Assembly (NCBI GenBank): GCA_004335835.1
Contig: RWJK01001844.1
Location: forward strand, 1 to 64,000
Reading direction: 5' to 3'
DNA from: Scenedesmus sp. ARA3
Lineage: Eukaryota; Chlorophyta; Chlorophyceae; Sphaeropleales; Scenedesmaceae
Length of the DNA stretch: 64,000 bases
Shown here: positions 1 to 11,670 of the stretch, piece after piece
Position numbering within the stretch: position 1 is the first letter of the stretch
Layout: every line of letters starts with the position of its first letter
Position numbers and translations under genes: made by a program
Notes under the pieces: generated by a model
Seen by the model: the letters and a program-made list of their open reading frames with translations, nothing else
Told to the model about the DNA's origin: nothing
The model's database searches: none

Positions 1-995
1 CCTGCGTCTGCAGCGCATGTAAGATGGTGCTGCGTGATGCAAGGCAGGAGGGTGCGCAGGCTCCTTCTGTAGTGCTGTGCTTTGTAGCGGCTGGTAGCTT
101 GTCTGGAGTGCTGGGCGCCACCTTGCTGCAGCCTGGCCCAGCATCGTGCATGTGGTGCAGCACTACACAAGCTGTGGCTGCAAGCCGCTTGCGGCAGCAG
201 CAGCAGCAGCAGCTGCGGGCGGCTGCAGTGGCTGGCTCTGCTGTGCTGAAATGCACAGCATACATTCGGTTTCCGGGCTGCATGAACCTTTGTTTAGTGT
301 ATTCAATGCCTGCACACTTGAACAAGGTATTACATGGTCTTGTCGCTGCAGCGCTGCAGCAGTTGCTAACATTGTTCATGGATTAAGCCTTCTGAGCCCA
401 ACACCAGTTGATGCACGGCGTGCAGCGACTCCAGCCAAAGCTGAATCGCTGCACCTTGGTGTTGAAAGCTGCATGGTGGCTGAGTAAGTAAGTAGCCAAC
501 TAGAGTGGCAAAGAAGGAGCCTGGCGCCACGGCCAACACAGCCCCATTGTGGCATCGCCCTCTTACCCACCCACTGGAGGCTGTGCAATCAATCGTAATG
601 CCAATTCAACACGTTCCACATGCGTTGATGCCCACATACGTTGAATTATGACACAGCACTGCTTGTAGGCTAATGGAGTCTCGTGGATCCTGCTCACTAG
701 GCGAAAGCAAGCTGCACGCCCTCAGGGCATTGAATGCAATGCAGGACCAGGAGGCACTGCACTGCAAACAGCAACATGTGCCGTGCATGTGTACAACGCA
801 GTGATACAGCCACAGGGACAGCAAGCCGCAGCAATCTGCTTGGTGACGTGATCCAGCTGCTCCTGATGATGTCTACGTGTGTGTGCTGTGGTCTCTCACA
901 ACAAAGAACTGCCACAGCTGCAGCCTCTTGCATTGATGCACAGCTGCTGTTGATGCAGCCACTCATGGCTGCTGTTTCAAAAGCACAAAAAGCCA
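1..995. other. Window start, no supported gene
   Basis: Only short frames broken by stops are present. They include Ala/Gln/Leu stretches produced by a short CAG run near 197-212. I found no chain of phased exons or conserved domain on either strand. Part of it is probably the 3' untranslated region of the minus-strand gene that ends at 996. Confidence 0.4.
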
Positions 996-1099
996 TCAGT
1001 CGTCATCCACCCAATCAAAGTCGTCCCCAAACCCATTGAAGCCACTCCAGGGAAATCTGTCACGCTGCTCCAGTGCATCCCGGTCAATGGCGCTGTTGC

Positions 1100-1132
<33 letters not shown>

Positions 1133-1538
1133 CGCCACGCAACAACGTAAATGCGGAGACAGCGACCACCAGGAAAACAAAGGTCCGCGCTCCCCTGCCA
1201 TCATCATCTTCATCCTCAGCAGCAGCTGATTGCGGCCCTGTGGGCGTCTCCTCTGCTGCTGCTGCTGCCGGCCCCACTATCTGCAGGTGGCTGATGTCTG
1301 CCAGGGCTGGAGCAGCAGGAAGCAGCTGCTGCAGCCCTGCAGCTGGGGTGGTGTAGCTGGAGGCCAGTGCTGCATGCTCTGCTGGCGCAGCGCTTGCCTC
1401 TGCATGAGCTGCTGGAAGGTCGAAAGTTGCGCCGCCTAGCAGCAGGGATGCTGCCAGCGCGGCAGTACCGAGCAGCTGCTGTGGATGCGGCCCAGAGGTT
1501 GCAGTGTCTGCTGCGATGACGTTGTTGACTGGCGCACA
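996..1538 (-). CDS. Unknown single-pass membrane protein, possibly plastid (3' part; first exon(s) unresolved)
   Basis: One long exon of 181 codons including the stop is read on the minus strand. It opens after a CTGCTGCAG acceptor, directly preceded by an in-frame TGA, so upstream exon(s) must exist; a short ATG exon near 1742-1763 is possible but its phase does not fit cleanly. The frame starts with a hydrophobic Ala/Leu stretch ending in a signal-peptidase-like AHA-E site, as in thylakoid or secretory presequences. An Ala-rich, then acidic part (EDEDDDGRG) follows, then one clear membrane segment (TFVFLVVAVSAFTLL), a Ser/Asn run from a CAG repeat, and an acidic aromatic tail (DRFPWSGFNGFGDDFDWVDDD begins within the last 25 residues). 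I do not recognise the family. Plastid location is inferred only from the presequence-like stretch. Confidence 0.42.
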
Positions 1539-2721
1539 CTGCAGCAGTCAGCAGCAGTAAGTGCTCTCTTCCTGTACAGACATGACGTGCTGCAAGTAGG
1601 TACTCCATTCATCAGGTCTGCAAAGTCGTGAAGCTGATGTGCAGAAGGCGCCGTGTGTGCAAGCAGACTTGCATGCTGATGATGAATGACACGAATGCAA
1701 AACCCGGTCCAGCACTAGCAAAGAAGCTTGAGTACTCTTACCTTTGCTTGCAATTGAAGGCATGCCTGTCTAGCCTGGCATCTTGCGCTGCAATGGATGC
1801 AACAGCAGCAGCAGCAGCAGCATGGACAGCAGCAGCAGCATGCTGACTCAGCAGATTGCCGCTGATCACCAACGACGGATACGCGCTTTGCATTTGCAGT
1901 TCTAGTGACAACGTTTTTGTGTTAAGACCATAGCGAACCTACATCGTTCGCGGTAGGTGGGCTGCTACTTTCATCTGAAGGCTACTCTGCCGTATGGCGA
2001 TACGCGAAGCCATTGGTGCAGAGATACACGTATCCAGCTTCAAACTTTACTAATGACCGAAACAAAAGGTTGCTGGTTCAAGTGAAACTGCTGAGAGCAA
2101 ACATTGCAACAGCAATTCAAAAGTGAGTCAGCCAGGTGTCACTGCAAAGCCCTCGACACCATTTACCCTTCTGCACACCAGCAAACGCAAAAACAACTTA
2201 CCGAGGTCTGTTACACGTCCAAATCTACACGTCACTGCGATTAGTGCCTAGTGCAGCAGTACCGCAGCTGACACCATACATGTAACTTACACGTGACGTG
2301 TAGGCAGTCTGCTCTGCCAGTGGTGTGTGGTGCCGTGTCCAGCTAGTACCCCTGCCAACGGTCAGACTCTGCAAGTCCTGGTAAAACGATCTCGAGTACT
2401 GCAAGCCTGCAGCACACCAGTGGCCTTCATGTTCTAAAGGGTCACGTCACGTGACAGCGTCCAGTCCAAAGTTATCATAGCATGCGCCTAGGCCTGGTCA
2501 ACAATCAAGCTGTACATCTTTGATACACTGACAGAACATGTCCACTTGCAACGCGACTAAGGTTCTGGCACAACCTGCCAGGGGTCACTATTCCAGCGGC
2601 TGACAAGCACAGCCTGCACTCCACAAACATTCATAGCAGAAACTATGCTGAAGCTGGAACCCTGCATGATCTGTTTGTTATGCAGCATCCCCACTGCTAC
2701 TGTCATGCACTGCTCCTTCTG
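1539..2721. other. Intergenic region
   Basis: About 1.2 kb with many stops in all frames and fewer CTG repeats than elsewhere. The low end should hold the missing 5' exon(s) of the gene ending at 996. The high end should hold the 3' untranslated region of the MYND gene, including a candidate poly(A) signal at 2287-2291. Confidence 0.4.
2287..2291 (-). terminator. Candidate TGTAA poly(A) signal of the MYND gene
   Basis: TGTAA on the minus strand lies about 430 nt past the stop codon at 2722. TGTAA is the usual poly(A) signal of green algae. A second copy is near 2209. Position only; no transcript evidence. Confidence 0.3.
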
Positions 2722-2992
2722 CTAGTCCTTGCGCGCCGCGGCGATACGCTTGCACACCGGCGCGTGCTGCCCTTTCCAGCTCTGCTGCTGGCAGGACTTG
2801 CTGCAGAAGCGCGCAGTGGCGCAGCCAGAGCACCTGCTGCCCTTGCGGGACACCAGCGCAAGCTCACTGTACTCCTGCAGGTTGCTGCAGGCGGGGTTGC
2901 AGCACCAGTACGGCACAGGCAGCTGCAGGCAGATGGCGTCCCCAAACTGCAGCAGCTCCTGGGCCAGCTGCTCAGCCTGCTGGCCTTGAAAA

Positions 2993-3049
<57 letters not shown>

Positions 3050-3639
3050 GCCGTGCAGTTCTGCTGCCGACATCCCTCCTGCTCCTCAACATCCTGCATG
3101 TTGCTGACGCTGCCCAGGTCTCTGGTGCTGCTGACTTTCGGCTCCAATGCTTCACAGCTGTGCTGCTGCTGTGCCTGCAGCTGTGGGGAGCCTAGGTACA
3201 GCTGCAGCCGCTCCTCGAGTGCCTCACCCTGCTGCTGGAGCCTGACCACAGCCTTCGCAAGAGCTGCTGCATCACCTGGCAGCTGCACGTCTGTCACATA
3301 CAGGCTGTTTATGCACTCCTCAACCACTTTCTCCAAATCCGCAGCCATACTCTTCAACTGACTGCTGTCCACTGCAGCAGGTTTGGCTGCGGTTACAGCT
3401 GCCGCTTGACCGCAGCCCTGCTGATGTGCTGCTGTGGTCTGCTGTGTTGCAGCCAAACGCTGTGCCAGCAATGCAGACTTGGCCAGCTGTGACAGGCAAC
3501 GGCCCTGCAGCAGCAGCTGCAGCGGGGCTTCAACATGTTGGCTAGCCCCCAACACCTGAAAGCAGATCTGCCGTCTGTGCACGTGACTGTCCAGAATCAT
3601 CAAGTCTGCTGTGTTGTCACTGTCAGAAGCGCGGCTGCC

Positions 3640-3680
<41 letters not shown>

Positions 3681-4424
3681 CACCCCGCTTGCCAGCGGCT
3701 TTCAAGCACGTCACCAGCAGCGAGAACAGCTGCTTACCTGCAGGGCCATTTCCAGCTGGCCCCACAATGCTGCTGCCAGTGCTGCTGCTGCAGCTGGAGC
3801 TGTCAGGCCGGTTGCACAGCAATGTGCATGCAGCTCTTACAAGCAAGCGCACCCTGTGAGTGCCATTGTCTATAGCGTGCTGTGCCTGCAGCGTGAAGCG
3901 CAGCGCTGCCTCCAAGCTGCGGCACACCTGCTGCAGGCGGCTGCTGTATGCATCGTGCAGCTGAGCTGCAGCTGCGCCTGAAGGCAAACAACAGCACACA
4001 CATAGCATTTGTCAAGCTCTGCAGGAACCCATCGAGGCAGGTGCACACACAGAGTTTAATCTTCATTCGTTGAAGCAATTGTTCAAGGATTTGCAGCAGT
4101 GTAACGCCAGATATGCATATGGCGGGTGCTGTGCTGCATTCATACGCAAGAGGCGCAGAACACGCCATCACACTCTGTCCCTGGCATGCTGCAAGCACAG
4201 CACCCTGCAGACACAGGACTGAGCAGTCTGTGCAGAGAGGTTTGGCCAAACCACAAACACAGCGAGACAGGTGAGGACACCGTACAGGCAGCGCAAACCG
4301 GCTGTGTCAAAAACACATGGGGCTGCTGGTGCCCACCTGTGCCAAGCAGTACATGCAGAGCTCCTGTCACATGGCTGAGGCACTTTGCCTGCACGATTGG
4401 TGCTGGCTGTGTTGCCCCAGCGCT

Positions 4425-4466
<42 letters not shown>

Positions 4467-6429
4467 AGCGCCCGTCTGTCCTGAAGACACCAGCAGTTGC
4501 TGCGTTGCGGCATTGCTGGTGCCGACTGCTGCTTGCGTGGCAGCTTTTGCAGCTGCGAGGCTTGCCGGCAGCAGCTGAGTAAGAACTGGCTGCAGCAGCA
4601 CAGTTGCTGCTGCCTCACGCGCTGGACCCTTGAGTCCTTGGAGGAGGAAGCAATGCACAGCACACACCATGTCCTTGAGCTGATCAGGGTCATTGCCAGC
4701 TGCCAGCAGCACCGCGGCCTGCACCAATGTCAGCATTGCCGCCGCCTCCACAGCGCTACAGCTGCTGCTGCTGCTGCCGCTTGCTGCTGGCGAGGAGGAG
4801 GGTGACGGCAACCGCATGCTGCTGCTCCTGTTGCGGTCACTGCTGCTGCCGTTGACGTTGTGTGCGGCTGCTGTTGAGTTCATGCACGCCATCAGCGCAA
4901 GCACTGCTCCTGCAAGACTCACCATACACGTTGATACTGATTTGCGCTTCCGCACATCGTCGTGCTCTAACCACTCAAGGCCTAGCTCCTGCAGCAGCAG
5001 CCTGTGGTGCTGCTCTGGTAGCATCTGCCGCCTGCCGCTCTGCTTTGCTGCAATGTCCTGTACGTGCATGCAGTGCAGCGCAATGTGCATCTGCATCAGG
5101 CAGTACAGTGGCTGGCTGGCTGCACTGTCTGGCAGCTGCGAGAGCTGCTTGCCCTGCTGAATCCTGCACGCCAGCTGTGTACCCAGGTGGCCTGCCAAAT
5201 CTAACGCAACCTCGCCTGCGCCTTGCAACGAGGTCCTAGCCAGCTCCTCTGCAGGGCTGCTGCTGCTGCTGCTGCTGCTGCTGCGGGCATCCTCGCAATG
5301 CAGCACCGCCCACGCAAGCCGCACCCACTGCTCCATGTGGGCTGCCAGCGGGCCAGCCAGCCAGTCATCACCACAGAAGTAAGCGAGCTGAGGGAGCAGG
5401 CCGAGGTACATCCCAATGCGCACACACGCCGTTGCGTCTGCCTGGGCGGCAGAGAGGCTGCCTGGAGGCTGCCGCTGCTTCTTAGCTGACTGCTTCTTTC
5501 CCCCTGACTGCTGCTTCTGCTGCTGTTCGTTCTGTGTCTGCTGCTTGGTGCGCTGCTGCTGCTGCTCTAGCCAAGCAGTGTCACGCTCGCAAGCTGCTAA
5601 CATTGTTGGAAACATGTCTGCAGGTGGCACAGAACACAGCGGGGCGCAGGAGCAGAAGTTGGAGGAAGTGCGTCCACACGTGTGCCATCGGCAGGAGGTC
5701 TTGATTGCGGCTGTGGCTGCTCCCATCACAGCACTGCTGCAACTACAGGACAGCACTGCTTTCCCACGAGGACTTGCAAGTGATGCTTGGACGTCTGAAG
5801 GACGAACAGCTGGCGAAGCAAACACAGCTGCTGATCGCTCTGCTGCTCACCCGTGTCTTGCAGCTGCTGCAGCGCGAGCTGCTTCCCTGATGCTGCTTCT
5901 GCTGCTGTCCAGCCAGCCGTGTACTTGTCCCAAGCCGTGACAGAGCTCAGCAGCAGTGTCTGCAGCATGTTGAAAGAGCTAAGCAGCACGGTCTTGCTCT
6001 TCTCTTTGCTGGTGGCTGTCTTCATCAGGTGCAGTGCCCTGCTGGTCACCTGTGCTAGGAGTTTGTACACGCTGTGCTGGTGAACAAGTTCCTGCAATGC
6101 AGCGCACAGGGGCTTACATCAACCTGTGCCATCCAACATGCCACAATCAGCGTACTCCAGCACAGCACGCAGGGCAAGAGGGTTACTGTCAGTGTACTGT
6201 CAGCGTATCAAGAGCACTTACGGTGCGGTACATAGTAGCCACCTACCCGCATGTATGCTTGCATGTTGTTGCTGGCAGGTTCTAACTTTGCCTCCTTGAA
6301 GAAAATGTGCAGCCACCTGATCTCCTGCTCAGCCTCAATTAGATAAAGCAGGTCTGGCGCATTTATGAGCACTTGTAGCCGCTTCACAGCTTGAACTGCA
6401 GTGTCGTCGACTTGCTGGTGCGTTGCCAT
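2722..6429 (-). CDS. MYND-type zinc-finger protein, 986 aa
   Basis: Four exons on the minus strand keep phase throughout: 6247-6429, 5851-6091, 4337-5617 and 2722-3977. The start at 6429 (MATHQQVDD) lies directly downstream of a very long CAG tract. Residues 1 to about 900 are mostly helical and Ala/Leu/Gln-rich, with Gln, Ser and Ala runs encoded by CAG/CTG repeats and a Lys/Gln-rich basic stretch near the start of exon 3; no other domain is recognised. The last 70 residues form a MYND finger: a CCNPAC pair, CSGC, FCSKSC, then a W-x2-H-x3-C ending, before a short basic tail. MYND fingers bind zinc and usually mediate protein-protein contacts. The target is unknown; location is probably nucleus or cytosol. 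No transit or signal peptide is evident. Confidence 0.72.
3000..3049. repeat. (CTG)n/(CAG)n microsatellite in the MYND gene
   Basis: About 16-17 perfect CTG triplets on the plus strand. On the coding strand they are CAG codons and give a Gln run shortly before the MYND finger. Similar shorter coding runs lie at 3643-3680 and 4428-4466. Confidence 0.9.
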
Positions 6430-6442
6430 TGTGCAGATGCAG

Positions 6443-6565
<123 letters not shown>

Positions 6566-7116
6566 ATGTTTGCTGCTGCTGCTCCACGTGTTGCCTCAAG
6601 TATGTGTAATGTATGTAAACATCTATTACGGTGTTGGAGTGCACCAGAACCAGGTGATATGAAAGCCTTTTGGTTGCATGGCACAGCGCACGTGACGAGG
6701 TGCTGTACTGGCAGCAGACCACCTCAGCTACAACCTCATTGGTTCTTCGGGTTGCTTCACCGCTACGTGGATGCCAGCACGTACAAGAAACAGCGGCCTG
6801 AGGTGAACAGTCATGGCCTGCGAGGTCCCTCTACTAGGTTTTCAGAGCCGAGAGTTACTGGTTGCAATATCTAAAATGACGCAGGTTTCAGATAGAAACA
6901 GAAAACCGCATCAGCTTGCAGCAACCGCAGCTGCAGTGTACCGGCTGTCCTGCTGGTGGGGCACGTGTCAGCCCAGCGCTATATTTTCAGACGTTATTAA
7001 GAAAAGGCAGAAGCATTGACAATTGTTAAAGTGATTCTTCGTGTACGGTTCTGTCCAGCGCAAGGCCTTGAAGCGTGATGCATGCAGCTGATGCAGCTGA
7101 CCTGGCAGCCTTTGCT
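6566..7116. other. Region upstream of the MYND gene
   Basis: No coding evidence. It should contain the promoter and transcription start of the minus-strand MYND gene. A transposon target-site copy (TTTGCT) sits at 7111-7116. Confidence 0.4.
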
Positions 7117-7730
7117 GAAGGGCCCGTTGACTCCCCTAACTCCCTGTCACACCCCTTGGGGCAGAGGGGTGAATGATGGAAGTTAGTGAATGCAAAATGG
7201 CAGAAATATTGTAAGAAGCGTCACAAGGCTGTGTGTGTACTAACTTCCCCTGAAATCTCATTTTTCCAACAAGGGGTGGGAGATCAGTGGAAGTTGGGAG
7301 TTAAGATTCAGTTGGGCGAGGCCAAAACAGGGGAAGTTGGGAGCTTGTGGGATTTAGTGGCAAGGCACGTGCAAGGAGGTTGAGTGACAGCCAGGGATTT
7401 AGGGGAGCTAGCTGATTCCCAACTTCCCTTCAATTCCAGAGAACAGGCTTTCAAAGGGAAGTCCTGACTGGGGTTCCCACTCCTCGTTGAGTGGAGCATG
7501 TAATGTAATGTAATGTAATGGAAGTTAGGAGGTAAAATTAGTGGGACAGCCTGTACTCGTGGAAGTTTGGAGGTACCAGAAGTTAAAAAAAAGCTTAAAT
7601 TTCACTATGTTGCTTTGGCCCTTTCAGACCACGTACAACACAGATGTGCAAGCAGAATCACTAACTTCCACCATTTACCCCTCCGCCCCAAGGGGTGTGA
7701 CGGGGAATTAGGGGAGTCAACAGGCCCTTC
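7117..7730. mobile_element. Non-autonomous DNA transposon (MITE), 614 bp
   Basis: The two ends form an inverted repeat of about 80 bp. The left end reads GAAGGGCCCGTTGACTCCCC and the right end is its reverse complement with one change; the match continues through CACACCCCTTGGGGC and beyond with few mismatches. The element is flanked by identical TTTGCT copies at 7111-7116 and 7731-7736, a 6-bp target duplication. The interior has no open frame of note. It carries many copies of a subterminal motif close to GGAAGTTAG/GGAAGTTGG in both orientations and a (TAATG)4 run at about 7500-7519. The superfamily is not assigned: 6 bp does not fit hAT (8), piggyBac (TTAA) or Mutator (9-11). Confidence 0.88.
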
Positions 7731-9124
7731 TTTGCTGGCTGGCTAGACACCCAGGAAGACGATGGGTGCCTTTCAGTTGACAGCTGGCTGCAGTACACCA
7801 GCGCTAGCTAGTGCAGCTCTCTCAATGTTTCACTTGATTTTCCAGGCACACAAACAGCGCTACGCCCTTGCTGAGCGTTGGAGGAGCAATCCGCGGCACT
7901 GCTGCAGCTGAGGTGCAGCGTCACGTTATGCACTGCTGCCCCACTATCACTCCAATTGTCACTATTCATGGCAGGTAGCAGGGAGTGGCGAAGATTGAAG
8001 ATGAAACTCAAAGTTCATGTTCATCACGTCCATGCTACACCCCTAATAGCACAGTTCTGCACAGAAGTCATAATCACTCACTGAAATATAGCTAGCAGCG
8101 TATGCCGGTTGCCACTGCCGTGGCATGCCACGGCCTCAGCAGAGCCCAAAGTATCAGCACATATCGAGTGCAAAACTGGCTGGTGAAGGATATGGCGCAC
8201 TGCTTTTCAGCAGCACTGCCTTGCTCTTGACCGTGTGAATTAACAGAGCATGCAACCATCACCGATTTGTGGCACACACAAAAACGTCATTGCCGCTGTC
8301 ACTGCCCTGGTGGCAGGTTGTACCAGCGTCCAATCAAGTGCTGTCAACACATTCCGGGTTCCTTTCTGGACGGCGGCACACAGTTTTCAAGTTCATGTAT
8401 GTATGTGAGACACAGCGTACACACAGCATTTGCAAGCACTCATAACTCTGGCTACATCCCCCAATCAACACTGTGTGCGCTTTGCCCCTGATGGCAGTCA
8501 AGTGTGTAGCGGCTGTGCACATCAAATACACCACTGTGCACCCAGGTGAAACCACAGCCACCGAGTGAGGCACACATCATCAGACGCATACATGAGAGCG
8601 CGTGGACACCACAGGTGGCACCAGCTGCAATGGCAGCGCCTGTTTGAAAAACAAACAGCTTTTGACAAATACTGCTGACATGGTGGAGGTGATATTGCAG
8701 CACGTGACAGCGCATTGTAGGTCTGATGCGACAAGGCTCAGGTGAACCCACACACAGCCCTGAACAATCTGGACTGACCTGAAACACATCCTGAGCGAAC
8801 ATCACATTGCGGTGATGCAGCTAGCTGCCAACAGCAGGCATTTCCCAGCCTGGCAACAGGTTGCAGCTGCACACAAAAGCATACACAATCCAACCCTTGG
8901 TTATACGCACACCAAAGAGCAGCAAAATTGGCATGTGTTCAAGAACAGTGCTGTTAGCTCGGAGACTGAAAGACATCCTGCAGGAGGTGCTGGTCACAAA
9001 CTATCCACCAAAATTGCTGCCAGCAGCTGTTCTCTTGAACACACTAACTCGACTACTGTCAATACATCACCTGCATCAGGACATGTGCCTTCATCTCTCA
9101 TACACAGGTTGCAGTTCTCGCCAT
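7731..9124. other. Intergenic region
   Basis: Frames of up to about 140 codons occur, but none carries a recognised motif or phased junctions. Part should be the 3' untranslated region of the wax-synthase-like gene ending at 9125. I see nothing else. Confidence 0.4.
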
Positions 9125-11296
9125 CTACATGCTGCAGCTGCCCAGCCCTGCCCAGCGCATTGCATTTGCAGCCACTGGCACCAGCAGAGGGTGGAAGGTG
9201 TGCGCGAAGTAGCCGTGCTGGCGGTATGGCTCAGTGAACAGCGGTGCCAGCAGCAGCATGACGGAGAGGGCCCATGCCCTGCTGGTCCAGCTTGGCGTGG
9301 TTGCTGCCAGCTTGGGGAATGCCGCAGCAGCGTAGCCCTCAGCAAGCAGGGCGAGGCAGTGCAGCATGAAGTAGGCCATGTAGCTCCAGGTGATGACGCC
9401 CCTGCAGCAGTGCAGAGCAGACACAAGTAACAGGCACAGGCGAATCATCATACAACCCGCAACCGGCTGTCACCACCGCTTCAGCACGCACAACAGGCAA
9501 CCGTCTTGGATTGCATGTAGAAACTGAAATAAACAGTTATAGTGTGCCACTCCACCCCACCCAACACCTGTCACCAGCCCTGGGTTTTGGTGTTGCCAAT
9601 GCTCTGTTGACTTGAGGCACCCAGCTGCAGCAATCAACATGCAGTGTTTCTGGGTCTAGCAATCTCCAACAGCTGGGTGCATAGTGCTGTCCTGCAATTG
9701 TTCAGTCAAGTGCTCACCATGCCGCCCATGTGAGGTACTCGTGCAGCAGTCCAGACATGGCAAACACCACCAGCGTCCGTGCAGTGCTGCGGGGCAGCAG
9801 CCGCTTCACCAGTGGCCAGGCTGCAGTCGCGCTGTCGGCCAGCTTGTAGCCCAAGCCCTCAAAGTAGTAGCGCTGCAGGAAACAAGCAGCCCAGACACAG
9901 CAGAGGTTGGTCAGCAAGAACATCATGCCGCAGACTTCGCTCTACTTTGCATTCTTGGTGCAGCACGACTGCCCATGCAGAGGTAGACGAACTGCAGGCT
10001 GCGAGTGGTATATGTGACAGTTGACGTGTAACCCATTACCAGGCTTGCAGGACATCAAGAACCGTGCATGCAGGACAGCAGCGCCGCTGTATGGGCTACA
10101 ATCAAGGCTGCACCATGCACTACTGCGCTCGCAGCAGCTTCTACGTACACGGCACTCAAGCACTTGCCCAACACGTGCATGCAGATTTGCATGCAGCGAC
10201 ACGCTTGAGATCAATAGCAACTCACAGCCTGAGCAGGTGGCACTGCACTCACCAGGAAAGCGTGCCAGCGGTTGCCCCACAGGATTGTGATGCTGCTGGC
10301 CATGTGCGGTGAGTTGAAGGCGCGCAGCGGCAGGCTCCCCGCCAGCTCGCCATCACCAACCATCAGCAGCGTAGCACGTGTCAGGGAGTAGGCAATCTCC
10401 ATCTGCAGGGACAGCAGTATGCCTGCTGCCATGCTGAAGACAAGGTAGCCCAGCTTCTGCCCCAGCAGTGCCCCAAACAGGCCCATGCTGCTTGCAGGAA
10501 TGGCTGCTGGCTGCAGCGCTGTGGCAGTGCACAAGCATCCGCTGGCACTGCAAAGCAGCGCATAAAAGACGTCGTAGGTGACCAGGGCACGCAGCACTGC
10601 CAACCAGGCCTCGATAGGGCAGGTCAGGGCTGCAGCCAGGGTGCTGGTGGCATCACTGAAGTCACTGCTGAGCAGCAGGCTGCCTGGTGCTGGTGCATCT
10701 GCTGTTGTGCGCCTTGGTGTTGCTGGTGGTGTGTTGGTGTAGGCGCGCACATGGATGACGGGTCGTTCTGCTGCTGCTGACTTCCTGTGCTTCGACGTGC
10801 TGCTGTCTGCTGCTGCTTGTGCTGTTCCAGGCCCAGCTATTGCGGATGGTGCTTCAGGGGTCTGGTCAAAGCTGGCTGGCATGGCTGCAGCGACTGCTGC
10901 AGCAGCTTCGAGCTTCAGGCGGTGCCTGTGGACCTTGGCCACTCCTGACATGGTGTTGAGGATGATGCAGGAGCGCAGCACCTGCATGACTGATGCTGGT
11001 TGCTGCTTCTGCAGAAAGCCCCAGTCCAGCATGCTCCAGCATGCCATCATAGCTAGGCTTGCGATGGCGATACCGAGAGGCTGCGTGGGTGTGACGTATA
11101 TCCATGGCTGTCCCAGCAGAAGCACCAGCGACACGGCCAAGGACAAGCAAGCGCGCCAAAAATCATGCTGCTGTTTGCACCTCCTCAACAGCACTGCAAA
11201 GGCTAGAACGCAGAGAGAAGAATACAGCGATGAAAGACTATACAGCACGACGTTGTCCCAGACAACGGCCTTTAGGGGCACGTCTACGAAAGCCAT
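9125..11296 (-). CDS. MBOAT wax-synthase-like O-acyltransferase, 491 aa
   Basis: Three phased exons on the minus strand: 10253-11296, 9718-9872 and 9125-9401. The protein has several hydrophobic segments. Two hallmarks of the plant-type wax synthase (MBOAT_2) family are present: a FNSPHMASSITILWGNRWHAF block ahead of the first junction, matching the family's N-x-P...S-x-x-x-FWG-R-RWH signature (W-G-N-R-W-H is seen here), and an MSGLLHEY block in exon 2 with the invariant His. These enzymes act in the ER membrane and transfer a fatty acyl group from acyl-CoA to a long-chain alcohol; some relatives acylate sterols or diacylglycerol, so the acceptor is uncertain. An Ala/Thr/Pro-rich insertion of about 80 residues (roughly 130-210) separates the N-terminal membrane segments from the catalytic half and is probably a disordered loop. 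Confidence 0.78.
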
Positions 11297-11670
11297 CTCA
11301 AAGCATGTCGAGTTAACGTTTAGAGTATTGCTTGACCGTCTTCAGCGTAATATAAGGCGACACTAATGAGCTTTAAATAGCAAAGACTAGGCTAAGCCTG
11401 GCTGAGTCAAGGCAGAAACTGACGGATTAGCAAGAGATGAGCAATACACCCGAGACGGTTCAGGTCACAAAGTTTTTTTACCGGCTACTGCTCTGTCTAA
11501 GATTCAACCTTGAACAAACGATGCAGCTACCACTACCTACCCAAAACAAGCGCTGGCATCATGGTATGGTACAAGGGGGTGGTATAAGAGGGCAGCAGCA
11601 CTCACAACGGCTTGATGGTACTGCCTTGATGGTAGTACCTGGATCTCCCCATGCGCATGCTCAACCCACA
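11297..11670. other. Gap between wax synthase-like start and FAM114-like stop
   Basis: About 375 bp. It must contain the promoter of the wax-synthase-like gene and the 3' untranslated region of the next minus-strand gene. A TATA-like TATTTAAA (minus strand) lies at 11372-11379. Confidence 0.45.
11372..11379 (-). promoter_or_regulatory. TATA-like box of the wax-synthase-like gene
   Basis: TATTTAAA on the minus strand lies about 75 nt upstream of the ATG at 11296. Spacing is reasonable for a short leader; no start-site data. Confidence 0.3.

Noticed and set aside
1742..1763. Short ATG exon (MPSIASK) with a GTAAGA donor as first exon of the gene ending at 996
   Set aside because: Its donor is phase 1 and the main exon's acceptor is phase 0. 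A connecting micro-exon near 1600-1615 would be needed and is too speculative to call.
8452..9090. Frames of 60-140 codons on both strands between the MITE and the wax-synthase-like gene
   Set aside because: No conserved motif, no chain of junctions, and mixed Cys/His/Ser composition typical of random translation.
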